Counted from the stretch's first letter, positions 1 to 6,808 are shown. The stretch: 14,447 nucleotides of DNA from Vulcanimicrobiota bacterium (GCA_019237435.1 JAFAHB010000122.1:1-14447), one strand, 5' to 3'. Made by a program: numbers and translations. Notes: generated by a model not told the origin, from the sequence alone.

Positions 1-433
1 CGTAGCCGAGGCCCCCTTGGACGAAGAAGAACGCGTCGAAAATTACCGAGAGCGCGTGCGTTTCGAAAACTGCGGGCGTTGCGTGTGCGGCCGTGACTAG
101 GAACGTAGCCGCAACGAGCGACATGGCAACCATGACGATGCCGCTAGCGAAGGCCAACATCGACATATCTTCTTGGTCCGCCCCACCGTTGCTCAAGTAT
201 CTGCGCAGTCCGACGAGAAACCACAGAAAAAACGCCGATGCCGGGAACGTTAGCCATGCGCCCCAGAGCAGCCCGTAGCGTTGCGAGTCGATCGCCACCG
301 CTGCGTCGGTTGGCCGGTAATTCAACGCCGGCAAACCGTTCGTCAGAAACGACGCACTGACTAAGACGGCTATATACGCAAGAATTGCCCAACCCGCCGA
401 GCGTTGTACGTGAGCGCTTTGCACGGCAAACAT
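1..433 (-). CDS. multi-pass membrane protein, C-terminal part cut off by window edge
   Basis: The frame is open from an ATG at 433 to the left edge without a stop, giving 144 residues of an incomplete protein. I do not recognise the family. Hydrophobic segments at about residues 12-32, 53-76, 92-118 and 128-144 predict at least four membrane spans, separated by polar loops. One loop near residues 77-90 is Gly/Asp/Glu-rich. An AGGTG Shine-Dalgarno-like sequence sits five bases before the ATG and supports this start. The gene begins 33 bases after the stop of the family 39 glycosyltransferase gene on the same strand, so it is probably the third gene of that operon and may assist in the same envelope process. 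It could be a small-family integral membrane protein of unknown function; no catalytic motif is visible. Confidence 0.75.
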   Translation of the reverse strand, partial: MFAVQSAHVQRSAGWAILAYIAVLVSASFLTNGLPALNYRPTDAAVAIDSQRYGLLWGAWLTFPASAFFLWFLVGLRRYLSNGGADQEDMSMLAFASGIVMVAMSLVAATFLVTAAHATPAVFETHALSVIFDAFFFVQGGLGY

Positions 434-466
434 TATAACACCTAAACGAATCCTTTGTCTGTTCGC

Positions 467-2005
467 CTACAGACCATAATATTTGAGATGCGGCCACATC
501 GCCGCGAGCGTCGTGCGCGGCTTGGTGCAGAGGTAAATCGGCAACGGGCCCTCGAGCATCCAGCGGTAATCGTTGCGGTAGACCGCGACCTGCCGCACGC
601 TGCCGAACCACCGCACCAGCAGCCAATAATCCGTGGCGCCGACGGCAAGCATTGAACGCCCGGTGTAGCCGCGCGGTCCCCACAAATAGTATTGGTTGTT
701 TGGGCTAATCACCGTGGGTAGACCGTAGCGGGGACCGTAGTAATCGAGCGCTCCTGCATACGCATAACGGTCTGCGAACAGGGCCGTGATTCGGCGCTGC
801 GCGGGGGAGAGCGCTCTATAGGCGCCGGCGACCGTTTTGGTCATGCTCACCCAACCGATTTGGTCGGCGAACATAGGATTGATCAGATGGCTCTTACCGT
901 CGGGCGGGGCGGGGCGGCTCAACCCGATGGCGCGTTCGTACGCCATGTATTGCGGCAGCGGCAGCACCGGAAGCGAAAGCGGAAACAGCGGCAGTCCGGC
1001 GATCACTACGGCCGTCGCGACCGCGATTTTCAAACCGGCGGGTCTCCGCGCCAATGCGCGTTCGATCGCGACCGCTCCGGCAGCAAAAAGGGCCGGATAA
1101 AGACCCTGAATGTAATACCCGCGCCCGATCGTCATGATGAGACCGGCCAACAGCAATAGATACGCAACCGCGAAAAAACGGTAGCGCGGCTCGCGCCAAA
1201 ACCATACGAGGCCCCAAACCCAAACCGGCGCAAACAGCGGGTTTTGATACGCAAACTGCAGGACCAGCATATAGAGCGCGTTCGTCCACCGATTGGGCGA
1301 TTCGTCCGCCATCCCGTTGGCGAGCGCGTGCCGGTTCAGCTGATCGTTATGGAGAACCTCGAGCATCGGTAGACCGTGTCGAATTTGCCACAGCGCGTTC
1401 GGCAGAATCAGCAGTACGGTGAGCGCAATGCCGAGTGCGAGCCAACGCGAGCGCAAGAGCCGCGCATGGCCGCAGACGAGCATCCCGATTACCAACGCCG
1501 CCGCGCAGCCGGCGATCGAGTACTTCGCGTAAAGCCCCAACGTAACGACCAGCGCGATCGGAAGGTACAGACGAGTATTTTGCGTGTTGACCAGACGGAT
1601 CGTCAAATAGATCAGCGCGGTCCAGGCCGCGGGGGACAAAAACTCGGTCGAGAGGCCGTACGCAATGCCGATCAATCCCGGCGCGAAAACGATCGTGAGT
1701 CCCGTGAGTAGCTGCGCGAAGGCTCCACCGCGTAGCTCGCGCGCGGTGGCGCAGCCCAGGAGCACGGTGACGCCGGCGAGGAGGCCGGGGAAGAACCGCA
1801 GCGCCCACACCGGATAACCCAGCGGCGCGGTGAGCCACGTTACGAACGGCGTGAGCGGGGGTTGATCGACGTAGCCCCACGATAGATGCTTCGCGCAGTC
1901 GATGAAATAGAGCTCGTCGCGATAGTATCCGAAGCGGTGGTTGACTGCGAGGTGAAGAGCGACGGTACCAAGCGCGAGCAGGTACGCGCTTGGGTGTAAC
2001 TTCAT
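467..2005 (-). CDS. glycosyltransferase family 39 (PMT/ArnT-like) membrane protein
   Basis: A 512-residue polytopic membrane protein of the GT-C fold. Enzymes of this type move a sugar from a polyprenyl-phosphate donor to a lipid or protein on the outer face of the membrane. The first hydrophobic segment (about 7-22) is followed by RDELYF at 29-34, whose Asp30-Glu31 pair matches the catalytic acidic pair of the first external loop. WGYVDQPPL at 43-51 is typical of the PMT_2 family. About ten further hydrophobic segments follow, with a conserved-looking GRGYYIQGLYPA at 294-305. A soluble C-terminal region (about 355-512) contains NNQYYLWGP and ends in a W..LKYY-like motif seen in bacterial members. 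Length is normal for the family. The start lies six bases after the stop of the upstream membrane gene, so the two are co-transcribed. No clear ribosome binding site is present, which fits translational coupling. The acceptor sugar or lipid cannot be told from sequence. Confidence 0.88.
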   Translation of the reverse strand: MKLHPSAYLLALGTVALHLAVNHRFGYYRDELYFIDCAKHLSWGYVDQPPLTPFVTWLTAPLGYPVWALRFFPGLLAGVTVLLGCATARELRGGAFAQLLTGLTIVFAPGLIGIAYGLSTEFLSPAAWTALIYLTIRLVNTQNTRLYLPIALVVTLGLYAKYSIAGCAAALVIGMLVCGHARLLRSRWLALGIALTVLLILPNALWQIRHGLPMLEVLHNDQLNRHALANGMADESPNRWTNALYMLVLQFAYQNPLFAPVWVWGLVWFWREPRYRFFAVAYLLLLAGLIMTIGRGYYIQGLYPALFAAGAVAIERALARRPAGLKIAVATAVVIAGLPLFPLSLPVLPLPQYMAYERAIGLSRPAPPDGKSHLINPMFADQIGWVSMTKTVAGAYRALSPAQRRITALFADRYAYAGALDYYGPRYGLPTVISPNNQYYLWGPRGYTGRSMLAVGATDYWLLVRWFGSVRQVAVYRNDYRWMLEGPLPIYLCTKPRTTLAAMWPHLKYYGL

Positions 2006-2011
2006 GCGCTG

Positions 2012-3127
2012 CTAGGGCACGACACTCGGAGTCGATCCGGCCAGTAGCAGTTGACTGATGCAGAGTCCTGCGATTCCGGCTTCCGCAATGGAACCGAAGA
2101 CCCAGCTCGCATTCCACCACGTTCCGCCGAACGCCGGCACGGCGAAGACGAAGTACGCCGCGAAATAGACGGCGGGTACGACGAATCCGAGCAGCCGAAA
2201 CGCTTCGCGCTTCTGAGCCGACGGGCGTAACTTGGCGACGATTACGTCACCGACGAATCCCGCCGTCACCGACGCCGCGACGACGAGCAGCAGCTCCATG
2301 AGATCGGTCGAGAGCTCGCCGCCGATCCACAGCTTCTCGACGACGCAAAGAACGATCAGCGCGCCGAACGCGAGCCGCTTGCGCACGCAGAGATAGCAAA
2401 CGGCAACGGCGAGCAGCAGACTTTGCCAAATCACGATCGACATCTCGAGCGCTTGGCGATAAAAGAGGAACACCGAGAGCACGAACTGCTCGTGCGCAAA
2501 GGCGACTTGTGACAGCGGATGGTCGCGCATGAGCGCCTCGGGATAAAATCCGTACTGCGTTACGAACTGAACGATCTCCAGGCCCAGCCCAAAGCAGATG
2601 AGCATCGGCAGCTGCTCGACGAGCTTCGGCGTGTCCGGACGGCGCAGCGCACTGCGAACCGGACCGGTGATCAGAAAGAAAAGCCCGCTGAGCAAAAAGA
2701 GGTGTGGCGGGCTGAGCAGCAGATCCATCTGATGCTCGAAGCCGAAAATGGAATGCCAAACGAAATCGAGGGCGGCGCCCAGCAGCAATGCCGCGACGCC
2801 GAGCACGCTTTGCAGGTAGCCTTCCGGAATGGCTCTCGATAACGAGCCCGCGCGCCGGTAATTGGCCGCGATCGTAACGGCTAAGATGACCGCGGCAAAA
2901 ACGGCGCCCGTGTACATCGTCATGTGCCACGGATTGAGGAACGACTCCACCGAAAGAAAGAGATGCTGGTGAGCGTCGATGAATAGGCCCGTCATGATCC
3001 AAAGCCCGGCTAGCGTCACTAGCCAATCGAGCCTATTCGGCGCGCCCGGATGCCTGACGCGAAGATCGAGTCTCGGAAGGGACGCTTCAACGTCCGCCCG
3101 GGGTGTTAGTAACTCCACCAGGTTCAT
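2012..3127 (-). CDS. integral membrane protein with conserved-looking His/Asp/Glu set, function unknown
   Basis: A 371-residue protein with roughly eight to nine hydrophobic segments (for example about 35-50, 70-88, 107-122, 138-157, 175-191, 232-247, 255-268, 276-294 and 312-332). Polar residues that could bind metal cluster at membrane edges: Asp51, His53 and His55 (DAHQH), His68 (NPWH), Asp121 and His125 (DFVWH), Glu131-His132 and His142 (SPPH). From memory, similar D..H, PWH and D..WH..FG.E...SP.H patterns occur in unnamed actinobacterial membrane proteins; I know of no assigned function. It is the first gene of a minus-strand operon with the family 39 glycosyltransferase six bases downstream, which suggests a role in envelope glycan or lipid chemistry. 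Its ATG faces the lipoprotein gene across a very short gap, so its promoter must lie inside that gene. A membrane metalloenzyme or a transporter are both possible. Confidence 0.85.
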   Translation of the reverse strand: MNLVELLTPRADVEASLPRLDLRVRHPGAPNRLDWLVTLAGLWIMTGLFIDAHQHLFLSVESFLNPWHMTMYTGAVFAAVILAVTIAANYRRAGSLSRAIPEGYLQSVLGVAALLLGAALDFVWHSIFGFEHQMDLLLSPPHLFLLSGLFFLITGPVRSALRRPDTPKLVEQLPMLICFGLGLEIVQFVTQYGFYPEALMRDHPLSQVAFAHEQFVLSVFLFYRQALEMSIVIWQSLLLAVAVCYLCVRKRLAFGALIVLCVVEKLWIGGELSTDLMELLLVVAASVTAGFVGDVIVAKLRPSAQKREAFRLLGFVVPAVYFAAYFVFAVPAFGGTWWNASWVFGSIAEAGIAGLCISQLLLAGSTPSVVP

Positions 3128-3142
3128 TATTTGGCCGTCATC

Positions 3143-3598
3143 ATGTTACGCGACCGATACCCTTTCTGCACCCTAGTTACGCTGCTGCGAGTGGGGGCAG
3201 TCGCGGCGTCGGTTACCGCCTGTTCGCCGAAGCCCGTTTCGCTCCCGCCAAACATGACGGTCTCGGAAAAGCAGCCGCGCGCATGGCCATCGCCTCCCAT
3301 CGCTAAACCCAACGCTCCACCCCGAATCGTGCATGTCTGGTTTTCGACGCTCACGATCCAACCGGGGATGTGGTTCGACGGCGTGATTATCGGGAGCACG
3401 AACGTCGCCTCGGTCGAGGTGCGCACCGCCGCCTTTTCGATCAATAGCGATCACGTGGCGCCGGGCGTCTATCGGTTCCATACCCGCGTGCTCGAGCTGC
3501 CGCCGCTTTCGCGCCGGCATTGGTACGAGCTCTATATCATCGCACGCAATACGCCGGGAGTCGCGTCGGTCGAGGAGGCGCGGCTGCGCGTCGAATGA
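3143..3598 (+). CDS. small predicted lipoprotein with beta-sandwich-like domain
   Basis: A 151-residue protein from the ATG at 3143; an in-frame TTG at 3131 would add four residues. The N-terminus has basic residues, a hydrophobic stretch (about 11-24) and a lipobox-like SVTAC with Cys27, so it is probably exported and lipid-anchored. A Pro-rich linker (about 28-62) leads to a domain at about 64-151 of alternating beta strands containing WF..., a DGV turn, a run of valines around VASVEVR, and a closing strand ending in LRVE. This resembles an Ig-like or other beta-sandwich binding module; no catalytic residues are evident. Its TGA overlaps the ATG of the polysaccharide deacetylase in ATGA, so the two proteins are likely made together and may act on the same surface polymer. 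The family is not recognised by name. Confidence 0.75.
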   Translation: MLRDRYPFCTLVTLLRVGAVAASVTACSPKPVSLPPNMTVSEKQPRAWPSPPIAKPNAPPRIVHVWFSTLTIQPGMWFDGVIIGSTNVASVEVRTAAFSINSDHVAPGVYRFHTRVLELPPLSRRHWYELYIIARNTPGVASVEEARLRVE

Positions 3599-4341
3599 AT
3601 CTGCTGCTTGCGGCGCTGATCGCTCTTCCGGCAGTCGTTATGTATCATCGCGTCGACGCCGCCGCGCCGAGCGATGCAATATCGCAGCGATTGACGATTT
3701 CGCCCGCGCAGTTCAGCGGTGAGCTGCGCGAACTTCAGCGAATGGGACTCCACACGATCGGCATTGCGGATCTGGCGCGCGCCGCCGCGCGCGGAGAGTC
3801 GTTACAGCGGGCGGTGCTGCTGACCTTCGACGACGGCTACGGCGATCAATTCCGCTATGCGTTCCCGATTTTGCAGCGCTTGCACGAGCGCGCGACGTTC
3901 TTCATCAACACCGGAACCATCGGAACGCCCGGCCATTTGACGTGGACGCAAGTCGAGGCTATGGCGCAGTCGGGTATGTCGATCGAGTGCCACGGCGTCG
4001 ACCACGTCGATCTCGGAATACTGGGCGTCGACGAGCAGATGTATCAAATCGACAGCTGTATTGCCGAGTTGCGCGCCCACTTGCGCGGTTCCGGGATGGC
4101 ATTCGCTTATCCGAGCGGCGCTTTCGACTCGTCGACCATCACTATCGTGCGGGACGCAGGCGTGCTCTTTGGGTTTACGACCGATCCGCGGTTTCAAACC
4201 GATGTGCGGTCGCCGTTTCAGATTACGCGGATCAGAGTCCTCAACGGCATGAGCGACGGCTACTTCGCCTCGCTCGTAGGCCGCGCTCGCAGTTACGTGG
4301 ACTTCAGCTCCGCGCCGCCGCCGGCCGATCGCGTTCCGTGA
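3595..4341 (+). CDS. polysaccharide deacetylase (NodB homology domain, CE4 family)
   Basis: A 248-residue protein with the ordered motifs of metal-dependent carbohydrate esterase family 4, which removes N- or O-acetyl groups from polysaccharides. The first strand is VVMYHRVD at 14-21. Motif 1, TFDDG at 77-81, carries the catalytic and metal-binding Asp pair. Motif 2 is H133-GVD-H137, giving the two metal His residues. Motif 3 is AYPSG at 171-175, and a GFTTDP strand follows at 193-198. I chose the ATG at 3595 because it overlaps the lipoprotein stop as ATGA and gives a short hydrophobic N-terminus; an upstream start at 3520 would overlap the lipoprotein gene by 79 bases. The hydrophobic N-terminal stretch merges directly into the first catalytic strand, so whether it is a signal peptide is unclear. 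The 3' end overlaps the convergent YihY-like gene by 49 bases. Substrate unknown. Confidence 0.9.
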   Translation: MNLLLAALIALPAVVMYHRVDAAAPSDAISQRLTISPAQFSGELRELQRMGLHTIGIADLARAAARGESLQRAVLLTFDDGYGDQFRYAFPILQRLHERATFFINTGTIGTPGHLTWTQVEAMAQSGMSIECHGVDHVDLGILGVDEQMYQIDSCIAELRAHLRGSGMAFAYPSGAFDSSTITIVRDAGVLFGFTTDPRFQTDVRSPFQITRIRVLNGMSDGYFASLVGRARSYVDFSSAPPPADRVP

Positions 4342-5159
4342 TGCGTCGCGTAGACGTGCGTAAACTCGGCGCCGAAGAGAAAGATCTGCGCGCTGTAGTT
4401 CGCCCAGAGTAAGAACGCGACGAGGGAGCCGAACGCACCATAGGTTGAGGTCAAGCCCGCGCGTCCGAGATACCACCCGAGCAGAAATTGGCCGATCGTG
4501 AAGAGCAGCGCGGTGATGCCGGCGCCGACCCAGACGTCGCGCCAGCCGATTCGACAGTTCGGCAGATAACGGAAGAGCATCGCAAAGAGCAGCCAAACCA
4601 GCGCAAAGGTCATGATGAAATCGGCAATCTGCGCAAACGTCGCCAGCCCGGCTAACAGATGCGCCAAGTACGCGCTGGCCGTTGCAAGGACGGCGTTGGC
4701 GAATACCGACGCAAGCAGCAGCGCCGCGACGATGACCATCATGGCAAACCCGGCGACTTTCTGGCGGACGTTCTGCCACAGACCTTGCGCCTGGTCTGCG
4801 CCCCATGCCGTGTTGAGCGCAAACTGCAGTGACCCGAACAATCCTAGCGCCGCCAAGACGAAGAGTGCCCAGCCGACGATTTGGGCGAGAACGCTTCGGC
4901 GCGGCTGATTGAACGTCGTTGCGACGATCTGCCGCACCGCGTCCGAGCCCGAACCGACGTCGCGCTGAATGTAGTTGAAGATCACGTCGAGCACGTGCTG
5001 GTGGCTATGCACGAAAAACCCCGCGATCTCGACCACCACGATGATCAACGGCGCAACGGCAAAAGCGGCGAAGTATGCGAGCGCCGCCGCGAGCCACTGC
5101 GCGTTATGCCGCTGGTAATTCCCCCACGTCTCGCGCAGCAACGGAATCCACCGCCCCAT
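4293..5159 (-). CDS. YihY/BrkB family inner membrane protein
   Basis: A 288-residue membrane protein with the six-span layout of the YihY/BrkB family (once mislabelled ribonuclease BN). Spans lie at about 22-50, 93-115, 135-160, 165-198, 208-230 and 242-268. Family-like features are the AAALAYFAAFAVAPL first helix, the ALNTAWG sequence at 114-120, the FRYLPN loop at 196-201 followed by a W..VW.GA segment, and LTSTYGAFGSLVAFLLW at 236-252. BrkB in Bordetella was linked to serum resistance; for most members no transport substrate is proven. The C-terminal tail (about 270-288) is hydrophilic and its codons overlap the end of the deacetylase gene on the other strand. A purine-rich GGAAG lies nine bases before the ATG within a small hairpin. 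The gene probably stands alone. Confidence 0.92.
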   Translation of the reverse strand: MGRWIPLLRETWGNYQRHNAQWLAAALAYFAAFAVAPLIIVVVEIAGFFVHSHQHVLDVIFNYIQRDVGSGSDAVRQIVATTFNQPRRSVLAQIVGWALFVLAALGLFGSLQFALNTAWGADQAQGLWQNVRQKVAGFAMMVIVAALLLASVFANAVLATASAYLAHLLAGLATFAQIADFIMTFALVWLLFAMLFRYLPNCRIGWRDVWVGAGITALLFTIGQFLLGWYLGRAGLTSTYGAFGSLVAFLLWANYSAQIFLFGAEFTHVYATHHGTRSAGGGAELKST

Positions 5160-5173
5160 GGAAGCAGTCTTCC
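5160..5173 (-). promoter_or_regulatory. small hairpin covering the putative ribosome binding site of the YihY-like gene
   Basis: Read on the minus strand, GGAAG, a four-base loop ACTG, and CTTCC stand directly before the ATG at 5159. The GGAAG arm is the only purine-rich Shine-Dalgarno candidate for this gene, so folding would hide it and lower initiation. The stem is only five base pairs and could be chance. Confidence 0.3.
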
Positions 5174-5197
5174 CACATCTGGTCGAACCGCGCCGCT

Positions 5198-5202
5198 GGA
5201 GG
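5198..5202 (+). promoter_or_regulatory. ribosome binding site that fixes the GYD protein start
   Basis: GGAGG is placed nine bases before the ATG at 5212. It favours that start over the ATG at 5158 in the same frame, which would add 18 residues unlike the family and would place two start codons on top of each other on opposite strands. Confidence 0.65.
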
Positions 5203-5211
5203 TATCGCAGA

Positions 5212-5532
5212 ATGCCGAAGTTTCTGGTTCAGGCATCGTATACGGTCGAGGGCACCAAAGGACTGCTCAAGAGCGGCGGCTCGTCGCGACGCAAGGCCGT
5301 CGAAGAGCTGCTCGCGTCCGTCGGCGGAACGATGGAGGCTTTCTATTTCACGTTCGGCGAGGACGACGCGATTGTCATCATGGACGTCCCATCGAATGAA
5401 ACGGCCTTATCAATAGCGATGACCGTCCGAGCGTCGGGGATGGTCACCAGCAAAATGATTCCCTTAGTTCCAATCGAGGAAGTCGATCGCGCCACAAAAC
5501 GCGACGTGCACTTCCGGCCCCCCGGCGCGTAG
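5212..5532 (+). CDS. GYD domain-containing protein
   Basis: A 106-residue soluble protein matching the small GYD family (Pfam PF08734), an alpha/beta ferredoxin-like fold of about 90-100 residues. It begins with MPKFLVQASYTVEGTKGLL, the usual first strand and helix. A G-rich segment with SRRKAVEELLASVGG follows, then FYFTFGEDDAIVIMDVP at about 44-60, where EDD stands in place of the namesake Gly-Tyr-Asp tripeptide. The last part, with A..VRASG and TSKMIPL, is the typical closing helix and strand. The biochemical role of the family is not established; members are often found beside stress or metabolic genes. The gene diverges from the YihY-like gene across a 52-base gap and ends 5 bases before the terminator stem-loop region. 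Confidence 0.85.
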   Translation: MPKFLVQASYTVEGTKGLLKSGGSSRRKAVEELLASVGGTMEAFYFTFGEDDAIVIMDVPSNETALSIAMTVRASGMVTSKMIPLVPIEEVDRATKRDVHFRPPGA

Positions 5533-5537
5533 ACCGC

Positions 5538-5562
5538 AAAAAACGCGGCCCGGTGTGCCGCG
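5538..5562 (-). terminator. rho-independent terminator for minus-strand transcription
   Basis: On the minus strand CGCGGC (5562-5557), a seven-base loop and GCCGCG (5549-5544) form a perfect six-pair GC stem followed at once by six T residues (5543-5538). It lies about 115 bases past the stop of the minus-strand phosphoesterase gene and would end its transcript before it runs antisense through the GYD gene. On the plus strand no T tract follows, so it would work poorly in that direction. Confidence 0.7.
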
Positions 5563-5676
5563 GCGCTCGAACAGCTTCCCCCAGACACTGCCACCTCGCC
5601 ACGCACGGCACCCCAGGCCGTCACCGGATCGTATCGGCAGCGGATGAAGAAAGCATGAAGGTAGGCCTCGAGCTAG
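5563..5676. other. non-coding gap, probable 3' untranslated region
   Basis: The stretch between the terminator and the phosphoesterase stop has no convincing coding frame on either strand: the plus frame starting at 5553 runs through the phosphoesterase tail with no domain, and the minus strand is broken by stops. It contains the self-complementary AGCTAGCTAG at 5671-5680, overlapping the stop codon. No RNA gene fold is apparent by eye. Confidence 0.4.
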
Positions 5677-6732
5677 CTAGCGTTTTCGGCGGGAGGACCC
5701 TTTGCGGGTGGGTTTCTTCGAGGAACGCCCGGCAGGCGTTGCGGTCGTTTGCCCAGTCGGACTGGGCGGCGTGAGGTTAGGGGCGCTGGCGAAATCGAAG
5801 CAATCTTCCATGCCGTCCGAAGCGGTGTCGCGTTGGTTGAGAGCTCGAAGGCTGAAGGTTACTTCGCAGAACTTCACGAGACTAACGTGCGTGTGCTGCG
5901 CGTGCGAGTTATACCCGCGCTTCGCGTATGGGCTAACGATGATGCAACCGACTCTTCCGCCTGGGTAGAACTGCGTTCCGTCGGTCCACGTTTCAAGCAG
6001 CGGGGGATCGACGTGATCGACCCATCCGCCCCAGCAATCCCATGTGATGAAAACCACGGCCTCTGCCCACTGCGGTGATCCGGCAAGGGCTTGCACGATG
6101 CCGACGGTCCAATTCATGCCGTCGGTCACGTTGCCGACGGGATGCTCGTCAAGTTTCGACGGCGCGTAGATCCACGAAACGTTCGGGAGGCGTCCCGCAG
6201 CGGCATCCGCGGCGAACTGCGTCGCCGGCTTCATGTTACGAGTACCGAGATTCGCGATCAGCGTGAATGGGTAGCCCGTACCATAGTTGCCCCATGTCAA
6301 ACCGACCGCATCGAGCTGGTCGGGCAGAGACGGCAAGTCATACGTTTGCTGCTGCTGCCCGCGATAAGTCGGCGGATTATCGATGACGGGGGAATCGGCT
6401 GTCACCAGCATCAGGTGATTCGGCGTGGAAGGTCCGGCGACGGCGCTGAAAAAGCGGTCGCAGAGTGTGAACTGGCGCGCGTACGCAAAGTAACTTGGTA
6501 TGTCGGCCTGCTTGTAGCCGAGCCGAGTCGCGTTGGTTTTGCGATCGAGCCACGCCTGATGCGTGTGATTCGGATCGCTCGCCGGCGGGTTCGGCGCCTG
6601 GGGTAGAGTGGAGTCGCCGTCGGCATTGGGAAACGTTCCGAAATAGTTGTCAAACGTGTGATTTTCTTTGACGATGATGACGACGGTTTTGATCGGGCTC
6701 GCGCTGTTTGCCATACGCTTGAAAAGGTTCAC
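5677..6732 (-). CDS. phosphoesterase family protein (AcpA / phospholipase C-like)
   Basis: A 351-residue protein of the Pfam phosphoesterase family (PF04185), which includes acid phosphatase AcpA and bacterial phospholipases C. These hydrolyse phosphate esters with a bound metal. Motifs in order: VKENHTFDNYFG at 21-32 with the metal-binding Glu23-Asn24; GPSTPNH at 100-106 with the nucleophile Ser102 or Thr103; DEHP at 195-198; TWDCWGGWVDHVDPP at 230-244; and SPYAKRGYNSH at 267-277. In relatives I remember, the fourth motif reads WDD or YDE, so Cys233 replaces an acidic residue. No signal peptide is seen, although relatives are often exported. The start could be GTG at 6732 or ATG at 6714; neither has a good ribosome binding site. 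The tail (about 318-351) is Pro/Thr-rich, then Lys/Arg-rich. The gene diverges from the glycosidase-like lipoprotein gene and ends before a terminator. Confidence 0.88.
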   Translation of the reverse strand: MNLFKRMANSASPIKTVVIIVKENHTFDNYFGTFPNADGDSTLPQAPNPPASDPNHTHQAWLDRKTNATRLGYKQADIPSYFAYARQFTLCDRFFSAVAGPSTPNHLMLVTADSPVIDNPPTYRGQQQQTYDLPSLPDQLDAVGLTWGNYGTGYPFTLIANLGTRNMKPATQFAADAAAGRLPNVSWIYAPSKLDEHPVGNVTDGMNWTVGIVQALAGSPQWAEAVVFITWDCWGGWVDHVDPPLLETWTDGTQFYPGGRVGCIIVSPYAKRGYNSHAQHTHVSLVKFCEVTFSLRALNQRDTASDGMEDCFDFASAPNLTPPSPTGQTTATPAGRSSKKPTRKGSSRRKR

Positions 6733-6753
6733 CTTGCTTGCGCTGCATCCCGC

Positions 6754-6769
6754 ATTAACGACGCTTAAT
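6754..6769. promoter_or_regulatory. AT-rich inverted repeat in the divergent intergenic region
   Basis: ATTAA and TTAAT are separated by six bases in the 85-base gap between the phosphoesterase and the glycosidase-like lipoprotein gene, in otherwise GC-rich sequence. It could be part of divergent promoters or an operator. The half-sites are only five bases, so chance is quite possible. Confidence 0.25.
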
Positions 6770-6808
6770 CGCAGCGTGGGGTCTCCAGGATGCCGCCCAA
6801 GCGTGGCG

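Noticed and set aside
428..456. TATAAT with a CAGACA about 18 bases upstream, next to the ATG at 433, as a promoter for a leaderless gene starting at the GTG at 424
   Set aside because: The hexamer overlaps the ATG itself, an AGGTG ribosome binding site is correctly placed for that ATG, and the gene follows the glycosyltransferase by only 33 bases, so operon translation is the simpler reading.
1347..2120. 257-codon minus-strand frame within the glycosyltransferase gene
   Set aside because: It is the same DNA in a different frame of the same strand; the glycosyltransferase frame has clear family motifs and membrane segments.
3802..4806. 334-codon open frame on the minus strand across the deacetylase and YihY-like genes
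   Set aside because: It overlaps two well-supported genes, is Arg-rich and low in hydrophobic core, and shows no motif.
5553..5774. 73-codon plus-strand frame between the GYD and phosphoesterase genes
   Set aside because: It has no ribosome binding site, no recognisable fold, starts inside the terminator stem-loop and runs into the antisense of the phosphoesterase tail.
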